DNA from: DATFVA01 sp963811905
Lineage (GTDB): Bacteria > Bacteroidota > Ignavibacteria > Ignavibacteriales > Ignavibacteriaceae
Reading direction: 5' to 3'
Length of the DNA: 64,000 bases
Assembly: GCA_963811905.1 (NCBI GenBank)
Contig: CAWETK010000015.1
Span: 170,651 to 234,650 of the forward strand
In this document: positions 1 through 9,991 of the stretch, piece by piece
Layout of the letters: every line of letters starts with the position of its first letter
Numbering within the stretch: the stretch's first letter is position 1
Notes under the pieces: model-generated
What the model was told of the DNA's origin: nothing
The model's database searches: none
What the model saw: only the letters and a program-made list of their open reading frames with translations
Made by a program: the position numbers and the translations under genes

Positions 1-90
1 CAGTTAAATTGTTTTTATAAACAATAAATCCTCAGATACCCCGTCCGCCATACTGTTGAATATATCATCAAAATACCTCAAAAATGTGTG

Positions 91-112
91 TTGAACCGTC
101 CTTGAACCGTCT
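91..112. repeat. Two tandem 11-bp units in the left intergenic region
   Basis: TTGAACCGTC(C/T) occurs twice head to tail with a period of 11. The rest of positions 1-279 shows no gene. Two copies alone could be chance, but 11-bp periods recur elsewhere in this window. Confidence 0.5.
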
Positions 113-279
113 TTCCCCCGGTACAACTACGGTATAATCCCTGTCATTCCACGGAATACCGAAAGTGTACTTACATAATTACAGGGCGGCGTTGCATTAG
201 CCTCCTGCAGGTGTTTGAAATATTAAAAATTCAAACTAAATTCAACCAGCATATTTTATTAACTATTTGGGGAGTTATA

Positions 280-1530
280 ATGAGAAATTTAATTCTGCTT
301 ATTGCACTTCTTTTTATCTCAACCGAGGTATTTCCTCAATTCGATATCCTGAAGAAAGTAAAAGACAAAGTCGAAGACAAAACCGAACAGAAGGTTGATG
401 AAGCGATCAATAAAACAGTTGACAACGCGGCTGATCAGAACAAAAATAATCCTCCGGCATCAGATTCAGCACAAGTTCAAAATGATGCAGCAAACCCGAC
501 TTCAACACCCGAAACCGAAGGATTAAAATCATTTTCTAAATTTGATTTTGTTCCTGGTGAACAGGTGATTTTGTTTGATGATTTTTCACAGGATAATATC
601 GGCGATTTCCCGGCACTATGGAATACAAATGGTTCAGGTGAGGTTGTTAACACTAATCTATTCCCGGGAAACTGGCTGCAGTTTTCAACACGCGATGCAA
701 TCTGGACAGATAACCTTTTAGACTTACCCGAAAATTATACTATCGAATTTGACGTGGTCCCGATTAAAGGCGAAGAAGGCGGTATGGCTGGTTATGGTTT
801 CAGACTGATGCAGGCTATAAACGCTAAATCTTATGACCATGGCTCTGTTCCTGGTAAAGCCGGACTATCATTTTTTGTTGAATATTATGGAAGACCCGGT
901 TATAGGACCTACATAAACGGCGCTGAGGGTGATGGACTCGGATTATCCGGAATAAAAGATAATAAGGACGCATATCAAAAAATAAATCAAAAATATCACA
1001 TTTCAATCTGGATACAGAAATCAAGGGTACGCGTTTACCAGAATGAGACCAAATTGTTCGATCTGCCAAAAGCCTTCCCTGTAGCAAGTGTAAAAATGGA
1101 CCGAATAAGATTTGAAAATGGCGCTGCCCTGGTTTCAAATATCAGAATAGCTGTTGGCGCACCGGATATGAGAAGCAAACTTTTAACTGAAGGAAAGCTT
1201 GTAACAAGAGGAATACTTTTCGATGTGAATTCCGATAAAATTAAGCCGGAATCATACGGCACATTAAAAGAAATTGCAAAGGTTCTTTCTGATAATGCTG
1301 ATGTAAAGGTCAGAATAATCGGTCACACTGACAGCGACGGATCAGATGAATCCAACCTTGACCTGTCCAAAAGAAGAGCGGCTTCTGTTAAAAATACACT
1401 GAATTCTGAATTCAGTATCGATGCCGCAAGAATGGAAACGGATGGTAAGGGTGAATCAGAACCTGTAGTAGATAACAACACCCCTGAAGGAAAAGCGAAC
1501 AACCGCAGGGTTGAGTTTATTAAATTATAA
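280..1530 (+). CDS. OmpA-family envelope protein with central LamG-like region
   Basis: An exported protein of 416 residues that probably tethers the outer membrane or a periplasmic complex to peptidoglycan. The ATG at 280 is chosen over a longer reading from 211 because GGGGAG lies just upstream and a clean signal peptide (MRNLILLIALLFISTEVFPQ) begins there. After the signal come a charged K/E/D-rich stretch, a central domain of about 200 residues resembling a concanavalin-like fold (inferred only from WLQFSTRDAIW-type strands), and a C-terminal OmpA/MotB domain. That domain shows ILFDVNSDKI, IIGHTDSDGSDESNLDLS, KRRAASV and the closing NNRRVEF, the residues that bind diaminopimelate in the family. 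It is followed by a strong terminator and seems monocistronic. The OmpA domain is certain; the central domain is not. Confidence 0.9.
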   Translation: MRNLILLIALLFISTEVFPQFDILKKVKDKVEDKTEQKVDEAINKTVDNAADQNKNNPPASDSAQVQNDAANPTSTPETEGLKSFSKFDFVPGEQVILFDDFSQDNIGDFPALWNTNGSGEVVNTNLFPGNWLQFSTRDAIWTDNLLDLPENYTIEFDVVPIKGEEGGMAGYGFRLMQAINAKSYDHGSVPGKAGLSFFVEYYGRPGYRTYINGAEGDGLGLSGIKDNKDAYQKINQKYHISIWIQKSRVRVYQNETKLFDLPKAFPVASVKMDRIRFENGAALVSNIRIAVGAPDMRSKLLTEGKLVTRGILFDVNSDKIKPESYGTLKEIAKVLSDNADVKVRIIGHTDSDGSDESNLDLSKRRAASVKNTLNSEFSIDAARMETDGKGESEPVVDNNTPEGKANNRRVEFIKL

Positions 1531-1559
1531 CATCTGAATAACGTTACCGCTTTTTGTCC

Positions 1560-1598
1560 CTGCCTGCAGTTTTTTGCGAATTCTGCAGGCAGTTTTTT
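1560..1598 (+). terminator. Rho-independent terminator after the OmpA-family gene
   Basis: A perfect 10-bp stem, CTGCCTGCAG (1560-1569) with CTGCAGGCAG (1583-1592), is followed by six T. It lies 30 bp after the stop at 1530. Confidence 0.9.
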
Positions 1599-1627
1599 AT
1601 TAAACTGCCTGCTATAAATTTGCCATT

Positions 1628-2065
1628 TTAGAAATCCAGGAAGTATTGTGAATGGTTCAGAATGTGGAAAGAATAATACAGATTTTTACTTACAATCCTG
1701 ACTTTCTCACTTTTATCAAACCTCGCAGAGCCTCTAAGCCTGTATATACCTATTCCGTTATCCAGACTATAAAGCGCAACGGCAGCTGTAATCCTCTCCA
1801 TTTCGGTTGAACCATTATCAAGCATCTTAAGGAGAGGGATCAGTGAAGCAGAAAAGTCTTCAGGCGAAGCAATTGAATTATCTATTACCTCGGTTATAAC
1901 AACAGCAGAACTTACTCTTAAACCTTCATTATCAGAAGTAATTCCGGCAACAAGGTTTGCAGCAATTTCGCCCTTGTTAGTTGAGGTTGTTAAATCAGCC
2001 CCGGCAGCCAGGAGTGGGGCAAACATTAAGGAGGAGAGCAGTAGTATCGATGCTAACATTTTCAT
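1628..2065 (-). CDS. Small exported HEAT-like protein
   Basis: A protein of 145 residues with a signal peptide (MKMLASILLLSSLMFAPLLA) and an otherwise helical body. Phrases such as GLRVSSAVVITEVI, SLIPLLKMLDNG and ITAAVALYSLDNG look like degenerate HEAT repeats, so it is probably a periplasmic scaffold or interaction protein. The start is supported by GGGAGG just upstream (2071-2076 on the complementary strand). It converges with the OmpA-family gene and lies about 100 bp downstream of the radical SAM gene on the same strand. No catalytic motif is visible, and the function is unknown. Confidence 0.75.
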   Translation of the reverse strand: MKMLASILLLSSLMFAPLLAAGADLTTSTNKGEIAANLVAGITSDNEGLRVSSAVVITEVIDNSIASPEDFSASLIPLLKMLDNGSTEMERITAAVALYSLDNGIGIYRLRGSARFDKSEKVRIVSKNLYYSFHILNHSQYFLDF

Positions 2066-2164
2066 ATCAGCCTCCCGATTTAAGTTAATATATACTTACC
2101 GGGAGCAATCTAAAAAGCAGGCGCTGAATAGTCCACTTAATTTGTATGAATGGGATAATTAAAG

Positions 2165-3193
2165 TCAGGACTGGTTATTATCTCTGTCGACTACCGGTGC
2201 CCGGGGATCATTCCTGAAGGGATCATCTCTTGTTTCTTCAAAGAAAGGACGGTATGATTCTTTGCTTTCCATTTCCTGAACCCAGCCATTTTCCAGTTCA
2301 AATTTATCCAGCAGTTCAACAGCTCTTGCATATTCAGAATAAGATATGTTGCGGCTTATCAGGGGATACTTTTCAGCTTTATTTGATGGATAATATTGAG
2401 CCATTAAAGAGATATGAACATTGGGATCCAGTTCCTCAGCAATGAAGCGGAATACATTTTCGGTTTCTGCAAGTCCGTTCGGCATCACCAGGTGCCTGAT
2501 AATTAATCCTCTTACCACAACCCCGTTTTCGTAAACAAGTTCGCTTCCGACCTGCCTGTACATTTCCTTTATTGCAGGTTTAACAGCATCGAAATAATCG
2601 CTGACTTTGGAGTATGTCCGTCCTACGGAATTCTCACCATATTTGAAATCCGGCAGATAAATATCAATCACTCCATCATAAAGCCGCAGCATTTCAACAC
2701 TGTCGTAGCCGTTTGTATTATAAATGATCGGGAGTTTTAACCCTTTCACAATCGCCAGGTAAATCGATTTAAGGATGGGTACGGCAAAATGAGTCGGTGA
2801 AACGAGACCTATATTATGACAGTCTTTCTCCTGAAGTTCCATCATTATTTCCGCCAGTCGTTCGTGGCTTACTTCATTCTTCCTTTCTACTTTATAATTC
2901 TGGCTTATTACATAGTTCTGACAGAATACGCACCGCAGATTACAGTTGCCGAAGAATATATTCCCTGCTCCTCTGCTTCCACTCAGCACAGGTTCCTCAC
3001 CGAAATGCGGCGTATAGGAAGAAACGACCGGCAGGTCACCACTCTGGCAAATTCCATACTCACCGCTTGTACGATCAACATTGCAGTTCCTTGGACAGCT
3101 TGTGCAGGATTGTAATATTTTTTCGGCTTTATTCAGCCTCTGTTCCAGCTCACCTGATCCGAATCTATGAATATATGAAGGCACAAATTTCAT
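2165..3193 (-). CDS. Radical SAM protein of the PflX (COG1313) type
   Basis: A cytosolic radical S-adenosylmethionine enzyme of about 342 residues. It has the cluster motif CNLRCVFC (CxxxCxxC) preceded by a second Cys-rich stretch, CTSCPRNCNVDR then GICQSG, as is usual for the PflX group related to pyruvate formate-lyase activases. Further hallmarks are the glycine-rich GAGNIFFGN before the cluster and YNTNGYDS after it. The ATG at 3193 is preferred; a TTG at 3202 would add three residues, and neither has a convincing ribosome binding site. No glycyl-radical enzyme lies nearby, so the substrate is unknown. Family assignment is secure, the specific activity is not. Confidence 0.9.
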   Translation of the reverse strand: MKFVPSYIHRFGSGELEQRLNKAEKILQSCTSCPRNCNVDRTSGEYGICQSGDLPVVSSYTPHFGEEPVLSGSRGAGNIFFGNCNLRCVFCQNYVISQNYKVERKNEVSHERLAEIMMELQEKDCHNIGLVSPTHFAVPILKSIYLAIVKGLKLPIIYNTNGYDSVEMLRLYDGVIDIYLPDFKYGENSVGRTYSKVSDYFDAVKPAIKEMYRQVGSELVYENGVVVRGLIIRHLVMPNGLAETENVFRFIAEELDPNVHISLMAQYYPSNKAEKYPLISRNISYSEYARAVELLDKFELENGWVQEMESKESYRPFFEETRDDPFRNDPRAPVVDRDNNQS

Positions 3194-3407
3194 TTTACGC
3201 AAAGTTATATATTTAATACTCTAAATTAAAACAGATAAATCCAAGGATAAAGATACTAAACAGGTTCTTTTTTCTACTGTCAGGAGTGCTGGAGCATTCC
3301 TTCGTTAAACATTTTATAATTTTATCGAGTTAATAAAGATCGATTATTTGTTCTCTAATCTCGTGAAAAACCTCGCCTTTTGAATTAACCCTGACATCAG
3401 ACTTCTT

Positions 3408-3436
3408 TTTACAATCTTTTGACATTTTTTTGACAA
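3408..3436 (+). promoter_or_regulatory. Three TTGACA-like half-sites phased at 11 bp
   Basis: Cores TTTACA (3408), TTGACA (3419) and TTGACA (3430) are spaced exactly 11 bp in a T-rich tract ending 51 bp before the start at 3488. The same architecture and orientation occur upstream of the genes starting at 29093 and 33913. The spacing is like that of direct-repeat sites bound by OmpR/PhoB-type regulators. A -10 hexamer at the right distance from TTGACA was not found, so this looks more like an operator than a plain promoter. Confidence 0.5.
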
Positions 3437-3487
3437 TCCCCGTCTCGATATTTTCACCTAGTTTAAGATAAAGATAATGGAGAGACT

Positions 3488-4562
3488 ATGAAAACTATCA
3501 ACTTTCTTTTAATAATTATTCCCGTATTGGCTGGCCTATTCCCAGTAGATGCCCAGGATAGTATTAAGGTCGTAATCATCAGCGATAAAGTTGGACCATT
3601 CATCGAGTTGAAGGAGCAATATAATTATAAATTGTTTCCCGATGTGAACAATTTTGTTCTCGCATACACTACAAAGACAAAGGATGATATCTACACTGCA
3701 AAGGTTTACTACATTGCAGACAGAATTTTGCAGGAAAAATCAGTCAATATTAAGGAGAAGATATTTTTGGCGGAGGCTGAGAGGATATGTAACTATAATA
3801 AAATTAAATTCAACTCGTATAAAAAGGGATCTAATCCAGCACAACTTGAATATATCTGGTTAAGCAAAGTAGATATAGATCGCAAATTGGATGGAGAGTT
3901 GAAATCAATATATAATTATATCTTACCTTATGAAAAGAATTACGAATATTCCTGCCCTATAAAAAGTTACCCCTGGCTATGGTTGAGTATAGGAGTATCA
4001 TACACAAATTTCAGTTTCGCTGACTTATCCTCTCTTACGGATGCTGTATATTTATACTTCCGGCAGACCAATACTGCCTTCCCTGAAGTTAATCCCAATT
4101 TCGATTTATTCGGAATCGTCAGAACTAAAGCCACCCTTGATATTACCTCTTATTTATCTGCAGTTAATAATGATCGATTATGATTTGTGGACAAAAAATA
4201 TCAGTTATAGCGCATTTTCGGCACTGGCGATTTACAAACTGAATGATGTTGCGGAAAATTTCCTTCCTTTTGCAGGTCTTGGTTATACAAAGAATAACTT
4301 TGATATAACGATTGACTATGGCAAGGTTGTAATAAACGATTATGGAGGACAGCTGGAATCGGTCAAAGTGGATGGAGGGACAGAAGGACTGATTGCAGAA
4401 ACGGGGTTTGAAATACCCATGGGTATGTGGTGCAATTTTGGATTATATTTGATTTTTATCTCTTGAACTCTTTTGGATTTACAGAGTCCTACTCTGGATT
4501 CAGCTCTAGAAATCAAACCTGGAAATTTTGATGCAGGAATATATTTCAACTTTTTATTTTAG
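3488..4562 (+). pseudogene. Frameshifted exported beta-barrel-like protein
   Basis: The first 231 codons (3488-4183) give a signal peptide (MKTINFLLIIIPVLAGLFPV, then DAQ) and a domain I do not recognise. From about 4168 the coding sense continues in another frame (DYDLWTKNISYSAFSALAIY, then FLPFAGLGYTKNNFDI). After about 4455 it shifts again (DFYLLNSFGFTESYSGFSS) and finally ends in DAGIYFNFLF before the stop at 4562. An aromatic terminus of this type, and the barrel-like strands, suggest an outer membrane protein. At least three frameshifts are needed. GGAGAG at 3479 precedes the start. The next locus begins 15 bp downstream and is also broken, so the pair probably formed an operon. Sequencing error is the alternative. 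Confidence 0.7.
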
Positions 4563-4577
4563 AAAGAGGGCATTAAA

Positions 4578-6123
4578 ATGAAGATTATTTATTCTTTTAT
4601 TTTATTTAATAGTCTAGTCTCTATGTCATCGGATGTTATTCTTATGAAAGAATTGAAACCGGAAATCAATTAAAAAAATATTCCTCAGGGGAAATATCTT
4701 TCCTTACAAAAGATACTTCAGTATATTATTTGAATAATGTAATTTTGAAAGATTCAGTTATCAGCGGAACAGGGAGAGTGGAAAAAAACGGGAAGAGTGA
4801 ATCTTTCACAGGCAACATTCATCTCTCACAAATTAGTTACATCCAGGCTGCAGATTTTGATTTCTGGAAAACAGCGTTAGTTGCTGGTGCAATCGGATTT
4901 CTTGGAATAGCTGCTGCAGCGATTCTGCAGGATAAATCTGAAGGAGCCACTGCAAAAGTAGTCTATCCGACATCGACTGGCGGTTCATGCCCGTTCATAT
5001 ATTCGTATACTGATGCCGGCTTTATCCTTGAAGGAGAGGCAATTCCTTTATCTCTTGGGAAAAGCTCTGGAAATGGAAACTATAAATTCGCTTCCTCATC
5101 TTATTCCTCAAAACAATACGCTCCAAATAAGAATTACTAATGAAAGACCGGAAACACACTACATAAACTCAGTACAATTATTTAAATACCATAGCCGCTC
5201 GGACGATAACCTGATTGCGGATGCCGATCGAAAAGTATGGCCTGTTATGAACCCCCGGCCCCCGCAGAAAGCAGTGGTTTTGCATAAAAATATTATCGGG
5301 GATGTCGGCGCTGAAGATGGCATATACTGGGAAAGCGACCTGTCTTCAGTTGATGCACAAGGCAGGTTTATTGACAGCATAGTATTGACCTTTCCCCATA
5401 ATACAAAACGCTCTTCTTCACTCATCGTCAAAGCTATTAATACGCGGATCAGTGACGTACTTTTCCGCAAAATTTATGACTTCCTTGGAGATGAAATTCT
5501 TCCCTTCGTCAATGCAGCGGAAAACGATCCTGAAGTAATTGCTGCATTGAATGATTGGATCCAGGATGTATCTCTTAAAGCTTTTGTATGGAAAGGTGAT
5601 AACTGGGAATATGCCGGAATATTATACCCGGAAGCCACAAAGCTGCCATTTAAAAAACTTATCAGAATAAACCTGGCCAATATTAATACTGGATAATGTA
5701 AAAATTAAACTTGAATGTATGGCGGATGTCTGGAAAATTGATGCGGTTAGTCTTGATTGTTCTGATGTAATACCTGTAGACCCGGTAATGATCCCTAAGG
5801 TCTCAGCCGCTTTATCTGGTAATGATGTATTACAAAAGATCTCATTTTATGATGATGACTATTCACTGCTGCTTCCAGGTGATAAACTGGATCTTATATT
5901 TTATGATAAAGATATCTCCGCAGGTTCTCATTACTTCCTCAATGTCAGCGGATATCTGTATGAATGGTATTTAAAAGCTCCGGGTAAGAATATCGAATAT
6001 CTTTCATTTGAAACTCCGGGGTATTCAAAGCTTGAGCTTTTCAAAATTATACTTAAAAATAAAAATCTTCTGCTTCCTCCGGTTTATCATGAATGGGAAA
6101 AAGTAAGGGAAATATATCACTAA
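4578..6123 (+). pseudogene. Frameshifted lipoprotein
   Basis: The start MKIIYSFILF runs out of frame after about 15 codons. The next frame supplies a lipobox, VIGCYSYERIETGNQLKKYS, and continues through a hydrophobic segment (ALVAGAIGFLGIAAAAIL). A third frame starting near 5100 gives QIRITNERPETHYINSVQLF and a long conserved body. A fourth begins near 5690 (NVKIKLECMADVWKIDAVSL) and runs to the stop at 6123. At least three indels are required. The first part resembles the small lipoprotein at 28698-29093 (lipid-anchored GCYS, then a membrane-proximal hydrophobic segment). The segment CPFIYSYTDAGFILEGEA resembles a domain of large exported proteins in this phylum. Probably decayed, or locally misassembled. 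Confidence 0.7.
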
Positions 6124-6169
6124 ATAATTATTGTCTGAATGGTGAAGTCAATAAAAAACCCGGCAGAGA

Positions 6170-6288
6170 GAGGCTGTGTGAAAATGTAAAGCGAAACGCT
6201 GTTTCGCTTACCTGCATTGTAAAAATGTTATTATTTTTCAATAAAATTATGAAATTAGTTTTCCTGGATTTAATTTTCACACAGCCTC
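6170..6288. mobile_element. MITE-like element with 16-bp terminal inverted repeats
   Basis: GAGGCTGTGTGAAAAT (6170-6185) and its exact complement ATTTTCACACAGCCTC (6273-6288) bound a 119-bp element. It contains a 9-bp hairpin, AAGCGAAAC/GTTTCGCTT (6189-6209), and no ORF. GAGA flanks both ends (6166-6169 and 6289-6292), consistent with a 4-bp target duplication. The ends resemble those of IS1182-like elements, a comparison from memory. The flanks AAACCCGG and CCGGGGTTT are nearly complementary, so the element may have inserted into a terminator hairpin. Confidence 0.7.
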
Positions 6289-6363
6289 GAGAAACCGGGG
6301 TTTGAATCTAATGACCTGCCTTTTCAAGGAAATTGATTAGCAAGGTCGATAAATTCTGATTAA

Positions 6364-9300
6364 TTATTCTACATCCAATGTCGGGATCCTTCCCGGTGTC
6401 CATGGAGCACCGTATTTCTCCATATCGTCTTCTAATGTTTTCAGATCATAATTGTACAGGTTCTTCAACTGTTCAAGAACCGGAGGGAATTTATCCATCA
6501 GCACCTTATATGCATTCCGTTCGTTCTGAGTGATGTTTGAAGATGAACGGTAATGTGTATATGACAGTACTCGCGAGTCTCTCATTAAATGTTACAGGTG
6601 AAGGAGGGTTTTCTTCCGTGCTCGGGAAGTTTGATTCCCTGTTGAACTTCAATGAAATGTCTTTCAGTGTATTCCACAGGTTATCCGCTCTTACCATTAA
6701 GATCATTCGGTGCTTCAGGTGTGTTAATTAGCGCCTGTTTAATGTCGGTAACTCTCTTCATCATATCATTAAGAAATCCTTCTGTTCCCCTGATCGCCCT
6801 TGCAAGCTTATTCGCTTTCTTCTGGAAGTCAACCAGCTCAGAGCGGTCGGCAATCGGCAATGTTGAATTATTCAGCGCAGTTACATTGAAATCAACGGGA
6901 CCGTATAGCTGTTTCTCTCCGTCCCTGTTGATCATCGACATTGTTACTGTGTATTTACCCGGGAGCGCCAGCGTGCTGCCGTGGCCTTCTTCCGTCGGGT
7001 TGAATTTTTCTTTTACCTCAACAGGAGAAGTGCTTCCGTAACGTAAGTCCCATGCAGCTCTGTTTATGCCTTTTGATGCCGGCTTCGTGATCTTTCTGAC
7101 AATATTCCCTGCCTCATCTTTAACAGTAAATATGAGATAAGGTTCGAGTTCTTCATTCTCTGCACGAAGCTGTTCATTATCAGGCTGAGGAATCGGTTTG
7201 CCGTCCTTGAACAATTCTTTCTCTTTTTCTTTTCTTTCATCCTTCAGAGTTTTGGGGACATCTTTTATGTAGTATGTAAATACTGCTCCAAATTCAGGGT
7301 TAGGGGCTTTGAAATAAGTAGCTCCCTGTCCGTACCTGCCTCCTGTTTTGTTGAACATCAATGCATCTTTAACAGGAAATATATAAGCATCTTTATCGAG
7401 CGTTGTTTTATTTATCTCACGGAGAGGAGTGAAATTATCGAGTATATAAAATCCCCGTCCGAATGTGGCAATAACAAGATCGTTTTCTCTTTTCTGAAAA
7501 GAGATATCCCTGACAGGAATTGTAGGAATTCCGGACTTCAGCTGTGTCCATACTTTCCCGCCATCAGTAGAGAAAAAGAATCCGAACTCTGTGCCTGCAA
7601 ATAGAAGATCGGGATCAACAAAATCCTGTTCTACTGTGTGCACGCTTCCGTTAGCGGGAAGGTTTCCTGCAATAGATGTCCAGGATTCACCTTTATCGCT
7701 GCTCTTTAAAAGGTAGGGTTTGAAATCATCCCTTTTCAAATTATTGAATGATGCGAATACGACATTCTCATCAAACTTCGAGGGACAGATGTCGCTTACA
7801 TAAGTGTTTTTCGGGACTCCGGGGAATTCTTCTATCTTTTTCCAGCTCTTTGCATCCTGAGATACCTGGATAACTCCATCGTCAGTGCCTGCATATAAAA
7901 GATTTTCCTTTAAAGGTGATTCTGTCAGTGAAACAATTGTTCCGAAGAGAGAAGTAGACTGATCCTTTGCCACAGCATCAACACTCCAGTATTTGCCCAT
8001 TACCGGCCATTGGTTCCTGTCGAGCTGAGCAGTTAGGTCGGGACTTATCTCCTGCCAGGTATCTCCTCTATCATCGCTTCTGAATACTTTATTAGCAGCA
8101 CAATAAAGTCTTGTATGGCTGTGCGGACTTACAAATAAAGGCGTATCCCAGTTCCACTTATAGGTAAGTTCACCTTCGTTTGGTTCAGGACGAATGTCGA
8201 TTGCTTCACCGCTGGCTTTATCATACCTCACCATATTTCCGTACTGTGCCTCAGCATAAACAGTATTAGGATCTTCAGGATCGGTTGCACTCCAGAAACC
8301 GTCTCCGCCGTTCGTGATAATCCAGTCGCTGTTTACGATTCCATCGTCACTCAAAGTTGCTGAAGGACCGCCCATACTATTGTTATCCTGGGTCCCGCCG
8401 TATACATAATAAAAAGGTTCAGTGTTATCGACAGCAACTCTGTAGAACTGGGTGATCGGAAGATTTTCTTTAAAGTCGAATGTCTTGCCGTCATCATATG
8501 TTTCATAAACTCCTCCATCGCCTCCGATAAGGAAGTGATCGGTATAATCAGGATCAATCCACATAGCGTGGTCATCCACGTGACGGTCTTTGGTGCTTAC
8601 GTTGTTCCAGGTTTTACCACCGTCAAGCGTTACCTTAGAGAAAGTTTCTGTGGAGTAAACTTTATTTTCATTCTTCGGATCGACATAGATTTCGTTGAAA
8701 TACTGTCCCGATGAAGCATAATCGCTCATCTTATCCCAACTGGCTCCGCGGTTGGTTGATCTGAAAAAACCGCTTTTTCCTTCTGCCGCTTCCATAATGA
8801 TGTACAGTATATCAGGATTAGAAGGCGCATAAGCAATGTCCATACCTCCGATATCTACATTCGGAAGACCCTTCATTATTTTATCCCAGGTTTCGCCTGC
8901 ATCAGTTGATTTGTAAACTGCAGATTCAGGTCCACCGCCGATCTTCGTATAAACATGTCTTCTCCGCTGCTCAGAAGTTGCATACATTACATCAGGGTTG
9001 CGGGGATCATAAATAACATTGTTAACTCCTGTATTCTCACTTATATCAAGCACCTTCTTCCAGGTTTTCCCTGCATCAGTTGTTTTATATAAACCTCTGT
9101 CTCCTCCCGGTCCCCAAACAGAACCTTCCGCTGCAACGAATACGATATTAGAATTTCTCGGATCGATAGCAATTTCACCTATCTGGCGGGAATCTTTCAG
9201 TCCCATATCCTTCCATGATTTTCCGCCGTCAGTGGTTTTATAAATTCCGTCTCCGTAGCCAAGTGCTCTCTGGTGATTATTTTCTCCTGTACCCGCCCAT

Positions 9301-9626
9301 ACCACGTAAGGGTTGTTCGGATCTATTGCAAGACAGCCTATAGAATAAGCGCCGTAATGATCAAATACAGGTTCAAACGTTATTCCGTCATTTATTGTTT
9401 TCCAGATATGTCCGCTGGCTGCAGCCACATAATATTCGGCATGGTTCTGAGGATTAACCACGAAGTCAGCTATTCTTCCTGAAGTAAATGCAGGTCCTAT
9501 ATTCCTCCATTTTAATCCGGATACAACTTCGGCCATCGTAGAGTCCTTCTTATCCTCCTCCTGAGCAAAGATCACCACAGAAAAAAGAACAGAAAGAATT
9601 ATAGAGATATTAATAAATCTTTTCAT
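6364..9626 (-). pseudogene. Secreted BNR/sortilin-like beta-propeller protein, C-terminus frameshifted
   Basis: The main reading (6681-9626, 981 residues) has a signal peptide (MKRFINISIILSVLFSVVIF) and many BNR/Asp-box phrases (KTTDGGKSWKDM, KSTDAGETWDKI, RSDDRGDTWQEI, STDGGKVWTQL). These mark a VPS10/sortilin-like double propeller of the WD40/YVTN/BNR group, which binds or processes glycans or proteins. A strand-rich C-terminal domain follows. The reading stops early at 6681. The missing family end continues in other frames: VRADNLWNTLKDISLKFNRE from about 6700, and KVLMDKFPPVLEQL with GAPWTPGRIPTLDVE down to 6364. Two single-base-type shifts, near 6695 and 6565, therefore separate it from a complete gene. 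No Shine-Dalgarno is visible at the AT-rich start. Confidence 0.8.
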
Positions 9627-9820
9627 AATAAATTAGAGTATTGTGAATAAATAATTTGATTTGATATTTGAATGTATATGCTGATCAATTCTATAATTAC
9701 ATTAATTTTAACTCCCCTGATTTCCGGGCTGTAAGTTAGTAAACCATTCCTTTTTATTCTACAACTAAATGATGAATGGCAAATAAATTATTTGTAAAAG
9801 GTTCAGGAATGCGGGGTGAA

Positions 9821-9862
9821 AGTTCAGGTTCAAGTTCAAGTGTAAGTGCAGGTTTAAGTATA
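9821..9862. repeat. Hexanucleotide tandem repeat, seven RGTNNA units
   Basis: Seven units in register: AGTTCA, GGTTCA, AGTTCA, AGTGTA, AGTGCA, GGTTTA, AGTATA. It lies just beyond the terminator of the FG-GAP gene, in the 302-bp gap 9627-9928, which otherwise holds only that terminator. A related array sits at the matching position beyond the next gene (11975-12021). Confidence 0.75.
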
Positions 9863-9864
9863 GG

Positions 9865-9898
9865 AAAAAAAATGCCGGAAGCTGTTAAACTACCGGCA
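9865..9898 (-). terminator. Terminator of the FG-GAP/ASPIC gene
   Basis: On the minus strand TGCCGG and CCGGCA pair around a 14-base loop and are followed by eight T. It lies about 30 bp after the stop at 9929. Confidence 0.8.
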
Positions 9899-9991
9899 CG
9901 GGGATTTGGGGAATCAGGGGTTGTTTTGCTACTTCAGCAATAGCATTTTACGTATTGCTGAGAAATTTCCTGCTTCTATCCTGCAGATATA
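9889..9991. repeat. 103-bp block identical to 12049-12151
   Basis: The block covers part of the terminator, the 3-prime untranslated sequence and the last ~20 codons of the FG-GAP gene. It is identical base for base to the same position in the C25 protease gene 2160 bp away. Similarity continues at a lower level through the sorting domain. Confidence 0.85.

Noticed and set aside
211..279. Longer N-terminus for the OmpA-family protein
   Set aside because: The ATG at 280 has GGGGAG and a proper signal peptide; the extra 23 residues look non-coding.
3417..3436. A plain sigma-70 promoter (TTGACA as -35)
   Set aside because: No TATAAT-like hexamer lies 16-18 bp downstream, and the hexamer repeats with 11-bp phase, so an operator explains it better.
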